From NCBI GenBank assembly GCA_037179385.1, contig CM074187.1:4092001-4156000 (forward strand): 64,000 bases of DNA, read 5' to 3'. Positions 12,901-21,960 of this stretch are shown here, one piece after another. Made by a program: the position numbers and the translations under genes. Position 1 is the first letter of the stretch, and each line of letters begins with the position of its first letter. The notes beneath the pieces are model-generated. The model did not search any database. It worked only from the letters and a program-made list of their open reading frames with translations, and was not told the DNA's origin. Source of the DNA: Holothuria scabra. Lineage: Eukaryota; Echinodermata; Holothuroidea; Aspidochirotida; Holothuriidae.

Positions 12901-15900
12901 GTTTCCCCTCAATGAATGCCCTTGAGACATTGCATATTTGGAAAGAGCTAATTTGAAGTTATTTTTGTAAGTGTATAATTAAATTGTGAATTGAAGTCAG
13001 AATGGAGTGCTTCTTTATTTGGACATGTGTTTGTGGTTGTAGTTTAATTTTTTGGAATGTTTGTATAAACCGAATGGCACACCATGTGGTTAATATTTAT
13101 TTTCACATTTAACCCTTTACCATTGTGCTCCGATCGGGGCATATTTGCGCGTCTCGGGAGTGGGCGGAAAAGCGGACGTTGCCCGCCCCGCATCGGCTTC
13201 TGTAGGCCATTGACCCGTGACCCTAAACTATTGTCTCTCTCCCTATTTTTTAAGAGGAGGTCAAAGGTCATCTGATGATGGGATTATTTGAAATGGAACA
13301 TTTGTGTGTCATCGAAACCTCAATGCAGTTTTGCATTCTGGTTCAATCAAGAGGTACTGACTGTCACATTAACAGCTTTACACCAGGAAATAGTGAACTT
13401 TTGTGTACAGTTTCTACGTTGCCACCTAGCAATGGAGTAGGAAAAACAACCCAGTGAGCCACAACAGAAAAAAGGCAAAGCCATCCCAATTTAAAACCAA
13501 TTGATTAGAAACAGGGTGTTTAAAACCTCCATCTAACCTAACAATACTCAGGGAATTTATACATCAGTATACTGCTTTATTTATACATTAATGTGCATTC
13601 AGAGTTATGGAAAATGTAATCCACCTTTAAGTTCCATGCAAATTAAATTGATGTTTTTGAACAAAACCAGTTTAGTTGGAATTTCCCAGTCCAGCAATAC
13701 AGTAGGGGAAACAAGCCAGGGAGCCAGATTTTGGATGAAGGCTATGGCTGACCCAGATTTAACCAATTAGTTAGATAGACAAGGTCTGATGGCTCAGTTT
13801 CTAACTAATTGGTTAAATCTGGGTCAGCCATAGTCTTTATCCAAAATTTGGCTCACTGGCTTGTTTTCCCTACTGTATTGCTGGACTGGAAAAATCTAAC
13901 TAAACTAACTAAAAAATTCACCTACAATGGTGGTGTGGTTGTAAAAACAATGTTCTTAATTATTGGAATTAATGTTAGAGTGCATTGAATGCAACAACCA
14001 CAATGAACAATTTTTCATTAGACCAGAATGAAATTACTCCTAGATTTGTTTACAAAAGGATTCCTGTGCAGTTGGGAAAATGAGAAAAGTCTGGAATTCT
14101 ATCATGTTTTTGAAAATCCTTGAACTTTAGGTGTTTGGTTCAGAAAAATATTATAGAGAAGTATGAAACCATACAATTTGGATACTTGTGGTCATTTTTA
14201 TCTCAATACATAACATGTATTGGGATATTATCACACTAGCTGGTTGCTAGCTGTAAGCTAAAATCCTATTCAGCATGGCCATGTTTGGTAGAATTTACAT
14301 TTTGACCATAATATCTTGTAGAGCACCCTTTTTTACAATTACTTATGCAGTCAGAATTTTAACTTGATAATCTAATAGGTTGAAAATTTAGTTATTTTTT
14401 CTCTGACAAGTGGTGAAAAAGTTGTGCAAAAGAAAAAGTTTCTTTTTTGCCCATTGTTTTATACTCTCTTTTTTCCCACCATGCACTTATGTGTGTTTAA
14501 GTCTGCTGTAGTTTTGTCTTTGACTTCAAGCCTCTGTTAAGTCAAGCATAGAGTAACTGTTAACATGACTTTGTCTGGTCTGATAAAGATGTTTGCCCAG
14601 CCATTGTCTTGTAATAGAGAAGTTTATTTACAGTTGATTGAGTTTCCAAACAGGATGCCAGTAGCTCTCAACCTTCAAAAGTTGTGCTCTTCACCAAGAG
14701 GTTTCAGTAAGATTATAGGAGATATGAGGTTGATGTTAGGAAAACTAGGTGGAAAAGTAGTAGTAGGAAAACTTGTTTTGTTGGAACTGTCCAGAAAGTT
14801 TTTTTTTTTCTTATAAGACTGATCTTCATCTAGTTGGATAATTACTTGTGCTTTGTAGTGTTTGTGTGCTTTACAAAGATCATTTTTTAGTATAAAAGTA
14901 TCATTATTGATTTTTATGTTTTAATTGATAACATTTTCAATTTTTAGCATAAAAATGTACAGTATCATGTTATAAATCTCTGCTATAAATATTTGAATGA
15001 CAGCAGTGCACCATAATAGCTTTACCAACCTGTAGTGTAGACTATGTGATATGGAAAGTTTGTGTCATATTTCATTTCTATGTTTGATACTGTACCTGAT
15101 CACCAAAAGGATGTTTGCTCTTTTCTGCTGTATCATGAAAAACTTAAACACATCATTCGACTGCTTCATAATTAACACTGATCATGCATAAAATTATTGA
15201 GATTCTGCAGCATAGCTGCTCTAGTTAGTACCTGTCTTTGCTGGCAAAAATCAAATGAATATTGTTCAATTTTTTATTTTTCAGAAATGAATATTTCCAT
15301 TTATATTCTTCAGAAAGTCTGGTAAATGTTTTAAATTTAAGTTTTCAAAAGTTTGGAAATCCTGTTAGCATATTGTAATTATGTACATGTCAGTGTTAAA
15401 TATGGGACGGCTAAGTCTTGGTGTAGTAGAATGCTTCATTTAAAGCTGTAAATTTAAGTTGTTTCCCCCTTCAAAGTAAGACTGTTTTATTCTTTCTTCC
15501 AGATGTTACTGGAGAAAATCAACAGCACTACACCGAAGCTTCTTGATAGTGTTACTCTGGGTGAGAATGAAGGGGAAACTAGTGACAGTCAGACACGTCG
15601 AGACAGTGGTCTTGGAGAAAGTTCATACCCGTCCCTTGGAAATGAACCTAACCCTTATAATAGGCAGTTTTCATTAGAGTTTCATGATTTTATAGAAGTC
15701 TGCTTGAGACATGATCCAAGTGAAAGGTAAATATACATGTCAGTCGATTAATCTCTGTGACCTTTGTTGATTTCCAGCCATAATTTTATACACAGTGGTT
15801 GTAAATCAGGCCTAAGTATGAGAAGTAATTTCAAATCAATTGTGACTGTTTCCATGTAAGTTAACTCCTCTGGAAATGGTTTATACTTGACTGTTGTTAT

Positions 15901-18900
15901 ATATATATTTCTTTTCTTCATTTTTCAGACCAAGTGCAGCTGAACTTCTTGAACATGACTTTTTTAAGCAAGTCAGCTCAAAAACAACCCAAGAAGTGTT
16001 ATGTTCAATGTTCCAATCTGTTAAGCCAGTATCATACACCCCATGTAAGTTGATCAAGTAGTAGCTTGAAATTATGGTTTGTTCGCATAAGCAACCATTC
16101 GTCATTCCCAAGTATTTTGCTACATTCAGATGAAGGATGAAGTTACTGTGAGTAATGGTTATGATGAGTTGTAATTCCTCTGAAAAGGGTAGCATCTTAT
16201 CCCAGAGATGCCAACCAGTATGATTTTATCATAGTAAGTTTGCAAAAAACAAATGAAATACAACAGAAGGATATTTTTAGCCAAAAACACGGTTTTAAGT
16301 TATCTATTGACCTATTTTCAACTTGCCCAAATCATTATGAGCCACTGTGCTTTTCTATGGCATGCACGGCAACTCAGCACCAAGCCATACTCAAATCAAA
16401 ACAGCTACTCTCACTTAGATAAGTTAACTCATGAGACTAGGCTAAGCTCTAAAATCTTTACTTAGAACTTTCTTGGTATAGCATTGAAGCTACGGTTCAT
16501 CACTAAGACTGAGTATTTACACATGCCTCAATACCTTTTTTTAAGGTTATTGCATTGTAAATAATTTTGAATGCCTCTTAGTTTTCCATTTTGAGCTGAC
16601 TACCATGAAAGGAAGGAAGTGTACACTAGGCCCAGGCTATTATACTGTTACTGTTATTTTACTGTACAGTATCTTGAAGTCAAACATTACTCAAACTAGA
16701 CTTTGGGAGATGTGCTGGTGGAATTAAAACTCTTATTTATTTTTGAAAATTTCTTTATAGTGGATACCAGCAAACCTCTTGTGAGTTACTGTGTTGTGTT
16801 CACAGGGCAACACCTATCCATTACATCTGTCTGCAAGCAATTGTTCAACATGCTTCTTTTCCCATGTACTATTGTAAATTCATTTGAAACTAAAAACAGA
16901 ATAATTTTTTCTTTTTGCATGGTGGGACATTTTGGAAGGAACTGCATGTATGCAGGCTCTTTGGTGGGTTGATGTGCACTGTTTAACAAGGTGTTTCTTG
17001 ATTGGCTGTTGCCATTTTATTGTATCAATTGTATTCTTTGTTCGGGTTAGGGATTAGGTTAGGATTAGAGCTATTGTTAGCCAGTAGGGAAATTTTTTGT
17101 TAAACAGTGTGCATTGCCCCTCTTTGACATGCAAATGCTTAACCCTTTACCGTTGCGCGCCTCTGGAGTGGCCGAATTTTTGGGTAACTGCTCGCAGTTT
17201 CAAGCTCCGCGTGAAACAGCAAAGATGGGTGACAGCCGTGCTCTCTGTATGGGTCCAAAAGGACCCAAACAACGGTAAAGGGTTAAAATAAGCCTGTGGA
17301 GTGTGTTTGCTGCAAAGCTGATGCGCTCTCTCTGCGTGTATGCACAGACCCGTGCTGCAGATACTTTAGATTAACCCTTTACCGTTGTGCTCCAATGGGG
17401 GCATATTTGGGCGCCTCGGGAGTGGGCGGAAAAGCGGACATAGCACGCCCCGCATCAGCATCTGTAGGTTATTGACCCCGTGACCTTAAACTATTGTCCC
17501 TCTCGTCGTTGTGGCCAAATTTTGGGGTAGCTACTCGCAGTTTCGAGCTCCGCTTGAAACAGCAAAGATGGATGACAGCCGCGCTCTCTGTATGGGTCCA
17601 AAAGGTTAACCTTCTACAAATTGCTCTGTATAATGCCAATGGCTTTTCATAACCATACTTAGTTGGTGTTTTCTTTAGGGAGTAGTCCTGTCTATAGATT
17701 TTTGTGAAAGAATACTGCTAAGTTGTAAAGCCATTCTCCACAAAATGTTAATTTTATGGTCTTTCATAACACTGCTTAGTTATTGATCCGTTTATGGAAT
17801 TAGGGCTGGGTTGTTTGTCTAACTGGTCCAACTGCCCATACTGGCCGGTTAGAAAAATGACCCTCCCTTTAGGCAATTTCGTTCTAAGGCCCACCCCGTG
17901 CAAACAAGAAATTGGCTTCGGCCAAAAATTTGCTGAAGTGAAAAGGTCTGTCTTCAGCAAAAATACACTTTTCCTCAGCATTTTTATTAGGTAACTTTAT
18001 ATCAATGCAAATAACAGTAAAAGTCATGCAAAATGTTTGTTGCAAGTTAACAATAAAGGTTCACACACTTGGTATGGAACTGTACTGTGTGTAAATGTAA
18101 TTTGTTTCAGAATTTCTGGAATTCCATAGATAAAACCAACACAGCCACTTTGAGAATTTTTCCCCATATAATTATGTATCAAAAAGTTAAAACGGCTGGT
18201 TCTTTAATCTAAAGGTCATTCTCTGCAGTGTCAAATTCATGTGTTGTGTGCAGTAATAACTTCTTGACAGTGGTGAGTTACATACGTTCCATAAATACAG
18301 ATCATAGTGAACTTTCTCAATCAAGAATTTCTGTTAAAACTTAAAAATTGCAGCTATGTATTGTTTGTAAAGAAATAATACTGAATACATTTGCTCAAAT
18401 TTCTATCACAGAGGAAATTTTATCATGAAACAACTTCTCTTCAAATCATTACTCAAAGCTTAGGCCTAATTTCAAGCCGTGTATTGTGCAACTTTTGTAC
18501 TGTTACGTTCTCGCGAAATGTCATGCAATGTATCGCCATGGTAAAATTTTTGGCGATGTCAAATTCATTCGCCCTCGGCATTTACTTCGACATAGCTGAA
18601 TGTTGAGGCTTTTTGCGAGGGTTGCGGCTGCATGTGGACTCTGTGAACCATTTTTGAAGATCTGCAAGATATGGTGACCGTTCAAAATGACATACTCTGA
18701 AGGAATGGTTAGAGACCTTCAAAAGCCTGGAAATTTATGTCCATTAAAGGGTGGAGGCCATCAAGCATGGAACTGCATGTTCAAAGCTTGCAGTTCTGTT
18801 CCTTACTGACATTTTGACCCTAAAGATGGTTTCCTCTGTCAAAATATGTTTTGTGCTACAAAATAGGAAGCATTTAATTTGTACTTTGACCTGATTAGTT

Positions 18901-20573
18901 GCTACAAGACTATGTCAGTTTGAGCCTCTGCACGTGTCACGCCATCTCCCTCGTCCACTAGCCAAATCAAGAATTTGTCCATGATGGCTTTTCAATTCGT
19001 TTCGAATTGCAACATTTTTTCACATGTGTGAGTTCACAGAATTTCTGGAAAGAGATGAACTGGCAAGAATGCATGCTAGTTTCCCTCCTTGTCATCTGTT
19101 TTGTACAGCTGGGATTGACTTTCAAAAATATCTGTCACTGGTCATTTAATTGGAGAAATTGCTTTACTTTGGACATGTTTCCTGCATCTTTAGTATACTT
19201 AGAAGTTAACCTATATTGTGGCTATTTATTTCACCATGAAAATATACCAACTACTTAGCAAGCTGACACTCATGTTGTTGACATGCACTTACATGGTTGA
19301 AGAAAAGTAGAAAATGTTACACAAGTCTGTAACATCCCCATTTCCAATATGACTCCTCTTCGTTGACCCATGCTCTGGGGGAGATCAAAGGAGACTATAA
19401 GAGTTGATGTATCTTGGCAGTTGATGAGTTCTCTTTGACACACTAAACAACTTGGACATGGCCCATGTTCACTCACTGGAAAGCGTGTTAATGAAATTAG
19501 GTAGAACATATTGTACAACTGTAATAAGGCTGCCTCAAGATGCACCACAACAGTGAAGTGTGTGCATTTTCACCCTTATATTTCTATTAAACATAATTGT
19601 ATTATTGTAGGGTGGGGTACTGGTACTGAAAGGATTGCATTATTTATTTCAGTCACCAGCTTTTTTGAAGAGTCCGACTTTTCACTGAAAATTATAATTT
19701 TTCCAGATAGTTAAGTTATCATAAGGTTGGCGTCTCTGTTAATCTTCACATGGTGTGATGAAGTTATGAAGTATACCTGTTAATCCTGTAAAACAGCTTT
19801 GATTTGTGTCCAGTGTGACCATCATATGGTAATGAAGTAAAGGAAATACTTTATCAGTGTTATGAGCAGAAACCAGACCACTACTTGCAGTATGTTTTCA
19901 TTCAGGGCCAATGGTCTAATCAATTTTGCTTCAAAATAGCCTAGTTCTAGTTTGTACACACAATACTTCAATGTGTCAACTAGTCATGTTCTTATAAGAA
20001 GAGCACAGCTTGTAACTTACCAGTAATACATCCTGAAAATGAATAATAACCTAAACTTGCTTTAAATCATTTTTGAATCCATAATTTTATACCAGATATG
20101 GTATAGGTACTGTAGGCTTGTTGTGATTATGAGGGCCATTAATAAACTCACCAAGCTGCTTTCTGCTTCTCATCCTGAGTCTCCATAGTCATAGGAAAAC
20201 AAATTGGACCATGGGTATTCAGGTCAGTGGCATAAATCTTTTCTTCTATGTGGGGGTACATGACCACCTTCATCAAAAATTTACTGTGTAAAAGTCTGAA
20301 GTCAGTGGGTGTATTTTTAAATGTGTCTCCAAGGATTAATGCTAAGGACTCTGTCCATGAGAAAACAATTAAATCAATTGTGCTAAGACCTTAGGAAAAC
20401 AAATTGGATGGAGGGTACTCAGGTCTCCAGGTGTTTGCAGTAACTTTAAGGAAGTTTTACATAGTCCTTTTTCTTTTCTCTAACTGACAGGTCATTCTTT
20501 ATCAAGAGATACAGATGATTCTGTGAAGACCCTGGAGAACTTACAGCTAACAGAGGATTGGGAATTTGATTGA
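893..20573 (+). CDS. STRADA: STRADA-like STE20-related pseudokinase adaptor (12 coding exons)
   Basis: Spliced gene; inferred coding exons are 893-907, 1566-1634, 2954-3058, 5993-6092, 6656-6783, 9337-9445, 10405-10528, 11469-11640, 12566-12670, 15503-15726, 15929-16044 and 20491-20573. All join in frame with GT/AG borders into about 449 residues; human STRADA is about 431. In the family, STRADA binds LKB1 (STK11) and MO25 (CAB39) in the cytoplasm, and its closed pseudokinase fold allosterically activates LKB1 upstream of AMPK. The diagnostic degenerate kinase motifs are visible: HRS for HRD (216-218), GFR for DFG (236-238), Arg for the VAIK lysine (121), an intact APE (268-270), SDIYSLG (283-289), and a C-terminal WEF followed by Asp, the MO25-binding tail. 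The first two exons do not resemble vertebrate STRADA and rest on splice signals and phase only. Introns are large and full of transposons. Identity is very likely; the exact start is uncertain. Confidence 0.93.
1566..1634 (+). CDS. STRADA: STRADA putative exon 2
   Basis: A 69-bp open exon after a long T-rich tract ending in TTTCAG, with donor GTATGT, phase 0 on both sides. It encodes 23 residues (about 6-28) with a basic, proline-containing stretch. No similarity to vertebrate STRADA N-termini is apparent, so support comes from splice sites and phase only. Confidence 0.55.
2954..3058 (+). CDS. STRADA: STRADA exon 3, N-terminal extension
   Basis: A 105-bp exon (acceptor TTAATAG, donor GTTAGT), phase 0 on both sides, encoding residues 29-63. 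It begins with a cysteine cluster (PCCCLKK) and continues with Ser/Glu-rich sequence, like the low-complexity N-terminal extension that precedes the pseudokinase domain in the family. Confidence 0.75.
3592..4872. mobile_element. Non-autonomous hAT element with perfect 8-bp TSD
   Basis: The element spans 3600-4864 and is flanked on both sides by GTTGGGAC (3592-3599 and 4865-4872). Termini are CAGTGTTTCCTCTA and, on the opposite strand, CAGTGTTTCCGCTA, with one mismatch in 14. CAGTGTTTCC ends and an 8-bp duplication are typical of hAT transposons. No transposase is visible in its 1265 bp, so it depends on an autonomous relative. It lies in STRADA intron 3. Confidence 0.88.
4930..5890. repeat. 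G/C-run-rich dispersed repeat in STRADA intron 3
   Basis: Several segments carry long G or C runs with phrases such as GGGGGGCATGGCCCCCC, 'ccccttggaccccc' and 'gggccccctagtgggg'. Related sequence lies at 3690-3850 inside the hAT element and elsewhere in the window. Boundaries and class are not clear. Confidence 0.4.
5993..6092 (+). CDS. STRADA: STRADA exon 4, start of pseudokinase domain
   Basis: A 100-bp exon (acceptor TTTTTTAG, donor GTAAGT) ending in phase 1. It encodes residues 64-96, ending in NDYQFLGVI, which matches the family's YELLTVIG strand just before the glycine-rich loop. Confidence 0.88.
6656..6783 (+). CDS. STRADA: STRADA exon 5, degenerate glycine loop and Lys-less strand
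   Basis: Encodes residues 97-139 (acceptor AACAG, donor GTAAGA). The glycine-rich loop is strongly degenerate. The segment [17 protein letters not shown] corresponds to the family's ARYKPTGEYVTVRRINL; the position of the ATP-anchoring lysine is Arg 121. Confidence 0.93.
7185..7258. repeat. Degenerate tetranucleotide array
   Basis: Runs of GTTG, GTTC, GCTC and ATTC units; on the minus strand these read as GAAT/GAGC/GAAC and probably form the LINE's 3' tail. Confidence 0.7.
8020..8229. repeat. 105-bp tandem duplication inside the LINE
   Basis: The segment starting CCTTGTGGAACACCACACTG at 8020 recurs at 8125 with few changes. The period of 105 bp is a multiple of three. It duplicates the end of the palm region around motif B. 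Confidence 0.85.
8734..8905 (+). mobile_element. SINE family S2, 5'-truncated copy
   Basis: Contains the body phrase 'cataccaaagactttaaaa' and a later 'accatttggttggaaact' shared with copies at 23922-24185 and 13350-13555. The tRNA-like head is missing. Confidence 0.6.
9337..9445 (+). CDS. STRADA: STRADA exon 6
   Basis: A 109-bp exon (acceptor TTCACAG, donor GTACTA) encoding [18 protein letters not shown] and the strand ending in [11 protein letters not shown], residues 140-175. This is the helix C to hinge region and matches the family closely. Confidence 0.94.
10405..10528 (+). CDS. STRADA: STRADA exon 7
   Basis: A 124-bp exon (acceptor TTGGTAG, donor GTAAGT), residues 176-216. It encodes [11 protein letters not shown] and helix E ending in [11 protein letters not shown], just before the catalytic-loop remnant. 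Confidence 0.95.
11469..11640 (+). CDS. STRADA: STRADA exon 8, pseudo-catalytic loop to APE
   Basis: A 172-bp exon (acceptor TTTCAG, donor GTAAGA), residues 217-274. It encodes RSVKASHI, in which Ser replaces the catalytic Asp of HRD, YLSGFR in place of DFG, and [10 protein letters not shown] containing the APE motif. These substitutions are the hallmark of STRADA as a catalytically dead kinase. Confidence 0.95.
11726..11803. repeat. Short minisatellite, about 22-bp unit
   Basis: Three to four copies of a unit close to ACTTGCCCTGATAAATTTTT in STRADA intron 8. Confidence 0.75.
12566..12670 (+). CDS. STRADA: STRADA exon 9
   Basis: A 105-bp exon (acceptor CTACAG, donor GTAAGC), phase 0 on both sides, residues 275-309. 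It encodes [20 protein letters not shown], the helix F region with the structural Asp and a conserved ACELANG. Confidence 0.95.
13109..13255. mobile_element. TTAA-ended MITE, truncated copy
   Basis: Begins TTAACCCTTTACCATTG and shares 'ctcgggagtgggcggaaaagcgga' with the copy at 17371-17609. The right terminus is missing. Confidence 0.65.
13350..13555 (+). mobile_element. SINE family S2-related copy
   Basis: Shares the order 'cccagtgagccacaac', 'accaattgattagaaac' and 'cctccatctaacctaac' with the S2 family. No clear tRNA head. Confidence 0.5.
13669..13906. mobile_element. Foldback element with two 107-bp arms
   Basis: Arms 13669-13775 and 13800-13906 are inverted copies of equal length separated by a 24-bp loop. 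Mismatches are few and no indel was noticed. The arm contains 'acccagatttaaccaatta' and 'caatacagtagggg', related to the S2 3' body. It would form a long hairpin within STRADA intron 9. Confidence 0.8.
14830..15430. repeat. Intronic segment with a diverged copy at 56045-56640
   Basis: Shared landmarks in the same order: 'ggataattRcttgtgcttt', 'aatatttgaatg', 'ctcttttctgctRtatcat' and 'gcataNctgctcta'. It may be an old interspersed repeat or a duplicated piece of STRADA intron 9. Confidence 0.6.
15503..15726 (+). CDS. STRADA: STRADA exon 10, C-lobe insert
   Basis: A 224-bp exon (acceptor CTTCCAG, donor GTAAAT), residues 310-383. It starts [16 protein letters not shown], continues into a Ser/Thr/Glu-rich insert containing RRDSGLGES, and ends [12 protein letters not shown]. 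The low-complexity insert sits at the same point as in vertebrate STRADA. Confidence 0.95.
15929..16044 (+). CDS. STRADA: STRADA exon 11
   Basis: A 116-bp exon (acceptor TTTTCAG, donor GTAAGT), residues 384-422. It encodes [18 protein letters not shown], the end of the kinase fold, then the start of the C-terminal tail. Confidence 0.94.
17139..17286. mobile_element. Complete 148-bp piggyBac-like MITE
   Basis: Flanked by TTAA at 17139-17142 and 17283-17286, with perfect 13-bp terminal inverted repeats CCCTTTACCGTTG / CAACGGTAAAGGG. TTAA duplication with CCC... termini is the piggyBac pattern. Non-coding. Confidence 0.85.
17371..17609. mobile_element. Second piggyBac-like MITE copy with damaged right end
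   Basis: Starts TTAACCCTTTACCGTTG and ends near GGTTAA. The body shares 'gaaacagcaaagatgg' and 'tgtatgggtccaaaagg' with the 17139-17286 copy but has a longer left part, as in the 13109 copy. The right inverted repeat is largely deleted. Confidence 0.75.
20491..20573 (+). CDS. STRADA: STRADA exon 12, MO25-binding tail and stop
   Basis: Terminal exon (acceptor TGACAG) encoding residues 423-449, ending [10 protein letters not shown] with stop TGA at 20571-20573. The WEF tripeptide is the MO25/CAB39 docking motif of STRAD proteins. The intron before it is about 4.4 kb. Confidence 0.93.
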
Positions 20574-20739
20574 GTGAGCGTTGCAAAACATGGACCATAG
20601 AAGCTGCAGCTCCAAGTGAAGAATCCTTTGCCTGTATGTGATGCTATTAAAATGGTGAAAACATGCAATTTTGTTGGAAAAATATTCCATTTGTGATCAC
20701 TAATTTGCACCAGAGTTGTGATGCTTTGAGAGTCAGATG

Positions 20740-20745
20740 AATAAA
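20740..20745 (+). promoter_or_regulatory. Proximal polyadenylation signal candidate
   Basis: Canonical AATAAA 167 bp after the STRADA stop codon. Confidence 0.5.
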
Positions 20746-21598
20746 GGAAATCCATTCAGTGTCATATTGCAGTGAGAAGAAAGTATTGTGTTTTGCCAAA
20801 GTTGCTTTTGTCACAAAACTGATTGATTGAAATTATTGCATGAATCCATTTGTATTTTTTTCTGTTTTTTTTTTTTTGGGGGGGGTCAGGGGGTCAAATG
20901 AGTTACAGCAGATGTGTGCTATTAGACATCTAAGCAGTTAAGCATAAATTGTGAAACTATTTCAGGGCATCATTCTTTTGGAGGAGAGTGACGTTATTGT
21001 GTTATATTATGGTTTTCATGGGCAAGATCTCATGTTTATGATGATTTAAACCAAAATAGACAGTGGTTGGTGTGGCTTGTACTTAAATGGGTTCATTCAA
21101 ACCAGATCTGTTAGGTTTGGTTGGTCAGTTTGAAGTCTAAATATATTTTATAGGAGTATGGGCCAAGTCAGGTGGAGAAAGCGAATGGATTCTTGCAGTT
21201 AAGAGAAACTGCAGCATTGGCAAAATTATGTCAGTCAAGGTTGTTAAAAGACTAAAGCATAATCACGTTTGTAGTAAGATGTGGTCATTGCATGTACCTG
21301 TGTGTTCAGGCTAAAAAACTCAAAATGTTAGTTTTATATATTTTTCTTGCCCATCTATTTTCTATGAAAATTCACCAAGTATTTGATTGTTTAGACACAT
21401 TGTCAGAAGTTTCCAAGTGTACCTTTATGCCTCAGAAATAATGAGGTACTGTTTTCAAATTGGATTTGTTTTTGTTTGAAGCATTATCATAAAATCATTC
21501 TGTGTTACGCAAAGGTAAGACCTTTGGTACAAGTGTTATGTCATGTAAATGTTTTGAATTTATTTTCTAGTCCAGACTGCATTATTTAAACATTAATG

Positions 21599-21879
21599 CT
21601 TAAAGGGGCAATAAGAGTTTGTCTTTAAAAGTTTTCTTGACTTTAATTTTGCATTGCAATTTTTTTTTGAAACTGACAAAAATGTTTCATTGTGGTCTGA
21701 TGTTATGATTGGTCACCATATGGACAAGGCTGTCTAGTTTTTCATTGGTGTAGAATTTTGTTAATACCAGAAAAGTGTTACAAAATTGCCATTAACACAG
21801 AATTGATGTTTCTTTTCAAATGAAAGATATCTTCAATTTCTGTTACTTATATCTGTCAAACTCTGATTGCCCCTTTAAG
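21599..21879. mobile_element. TTAA-bounded MITE at the STRADA 3' end
   Basis: Termini CTTAAAGGGGCAATAAGAG (21599) and, on the minus strand, CTTAAAGGGGCAATCAGAG (21879) form a 23-bp inverted repeat with one mismatch. A TTAA is present at both ends. The interior is non-coding. Confidence 0.8.
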
Positions 21880-21936
21880 ATATCATGATCTTTGTGCAAT
21901 TGAAGGGGAATGTTTCATGCTCCAGAATATGTTGCC

Positions 21937-21942
21937 AATAAA
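21937..21942 (+). promoter_or_regulatory. Distal polyadenylation signal candidate
   Basis: Canonical AATAAA followed by a TG-rich stretch (GTAACAAGTATGTATG), a reasonable downstream element. Confidence 0.5.
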
Positions 21943-21960
21943 ATGTAACAAGTATGTATG

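Larger units (their letters stand above)
20574..21960 (+). other. STRADA: STRADA 3' untranslated region (extent inferred)
   Basis: AT-rich non-coding sequence after the stop codon. Two AATAAA polyadenylation hexamers are visible, at 20740-20745 and 21937-21942. If the second is used, the 3' UTR includes the MITE at 21599-21879. Transcript ends cannot be decided from sequence alone. Confidence 0.5.

Noticed and set aside
13044..13275. Open frames over the GC-rich segment near 13150
   Set aside because: They are explained by the truncated piggyBac-like MITE starting at 13109.
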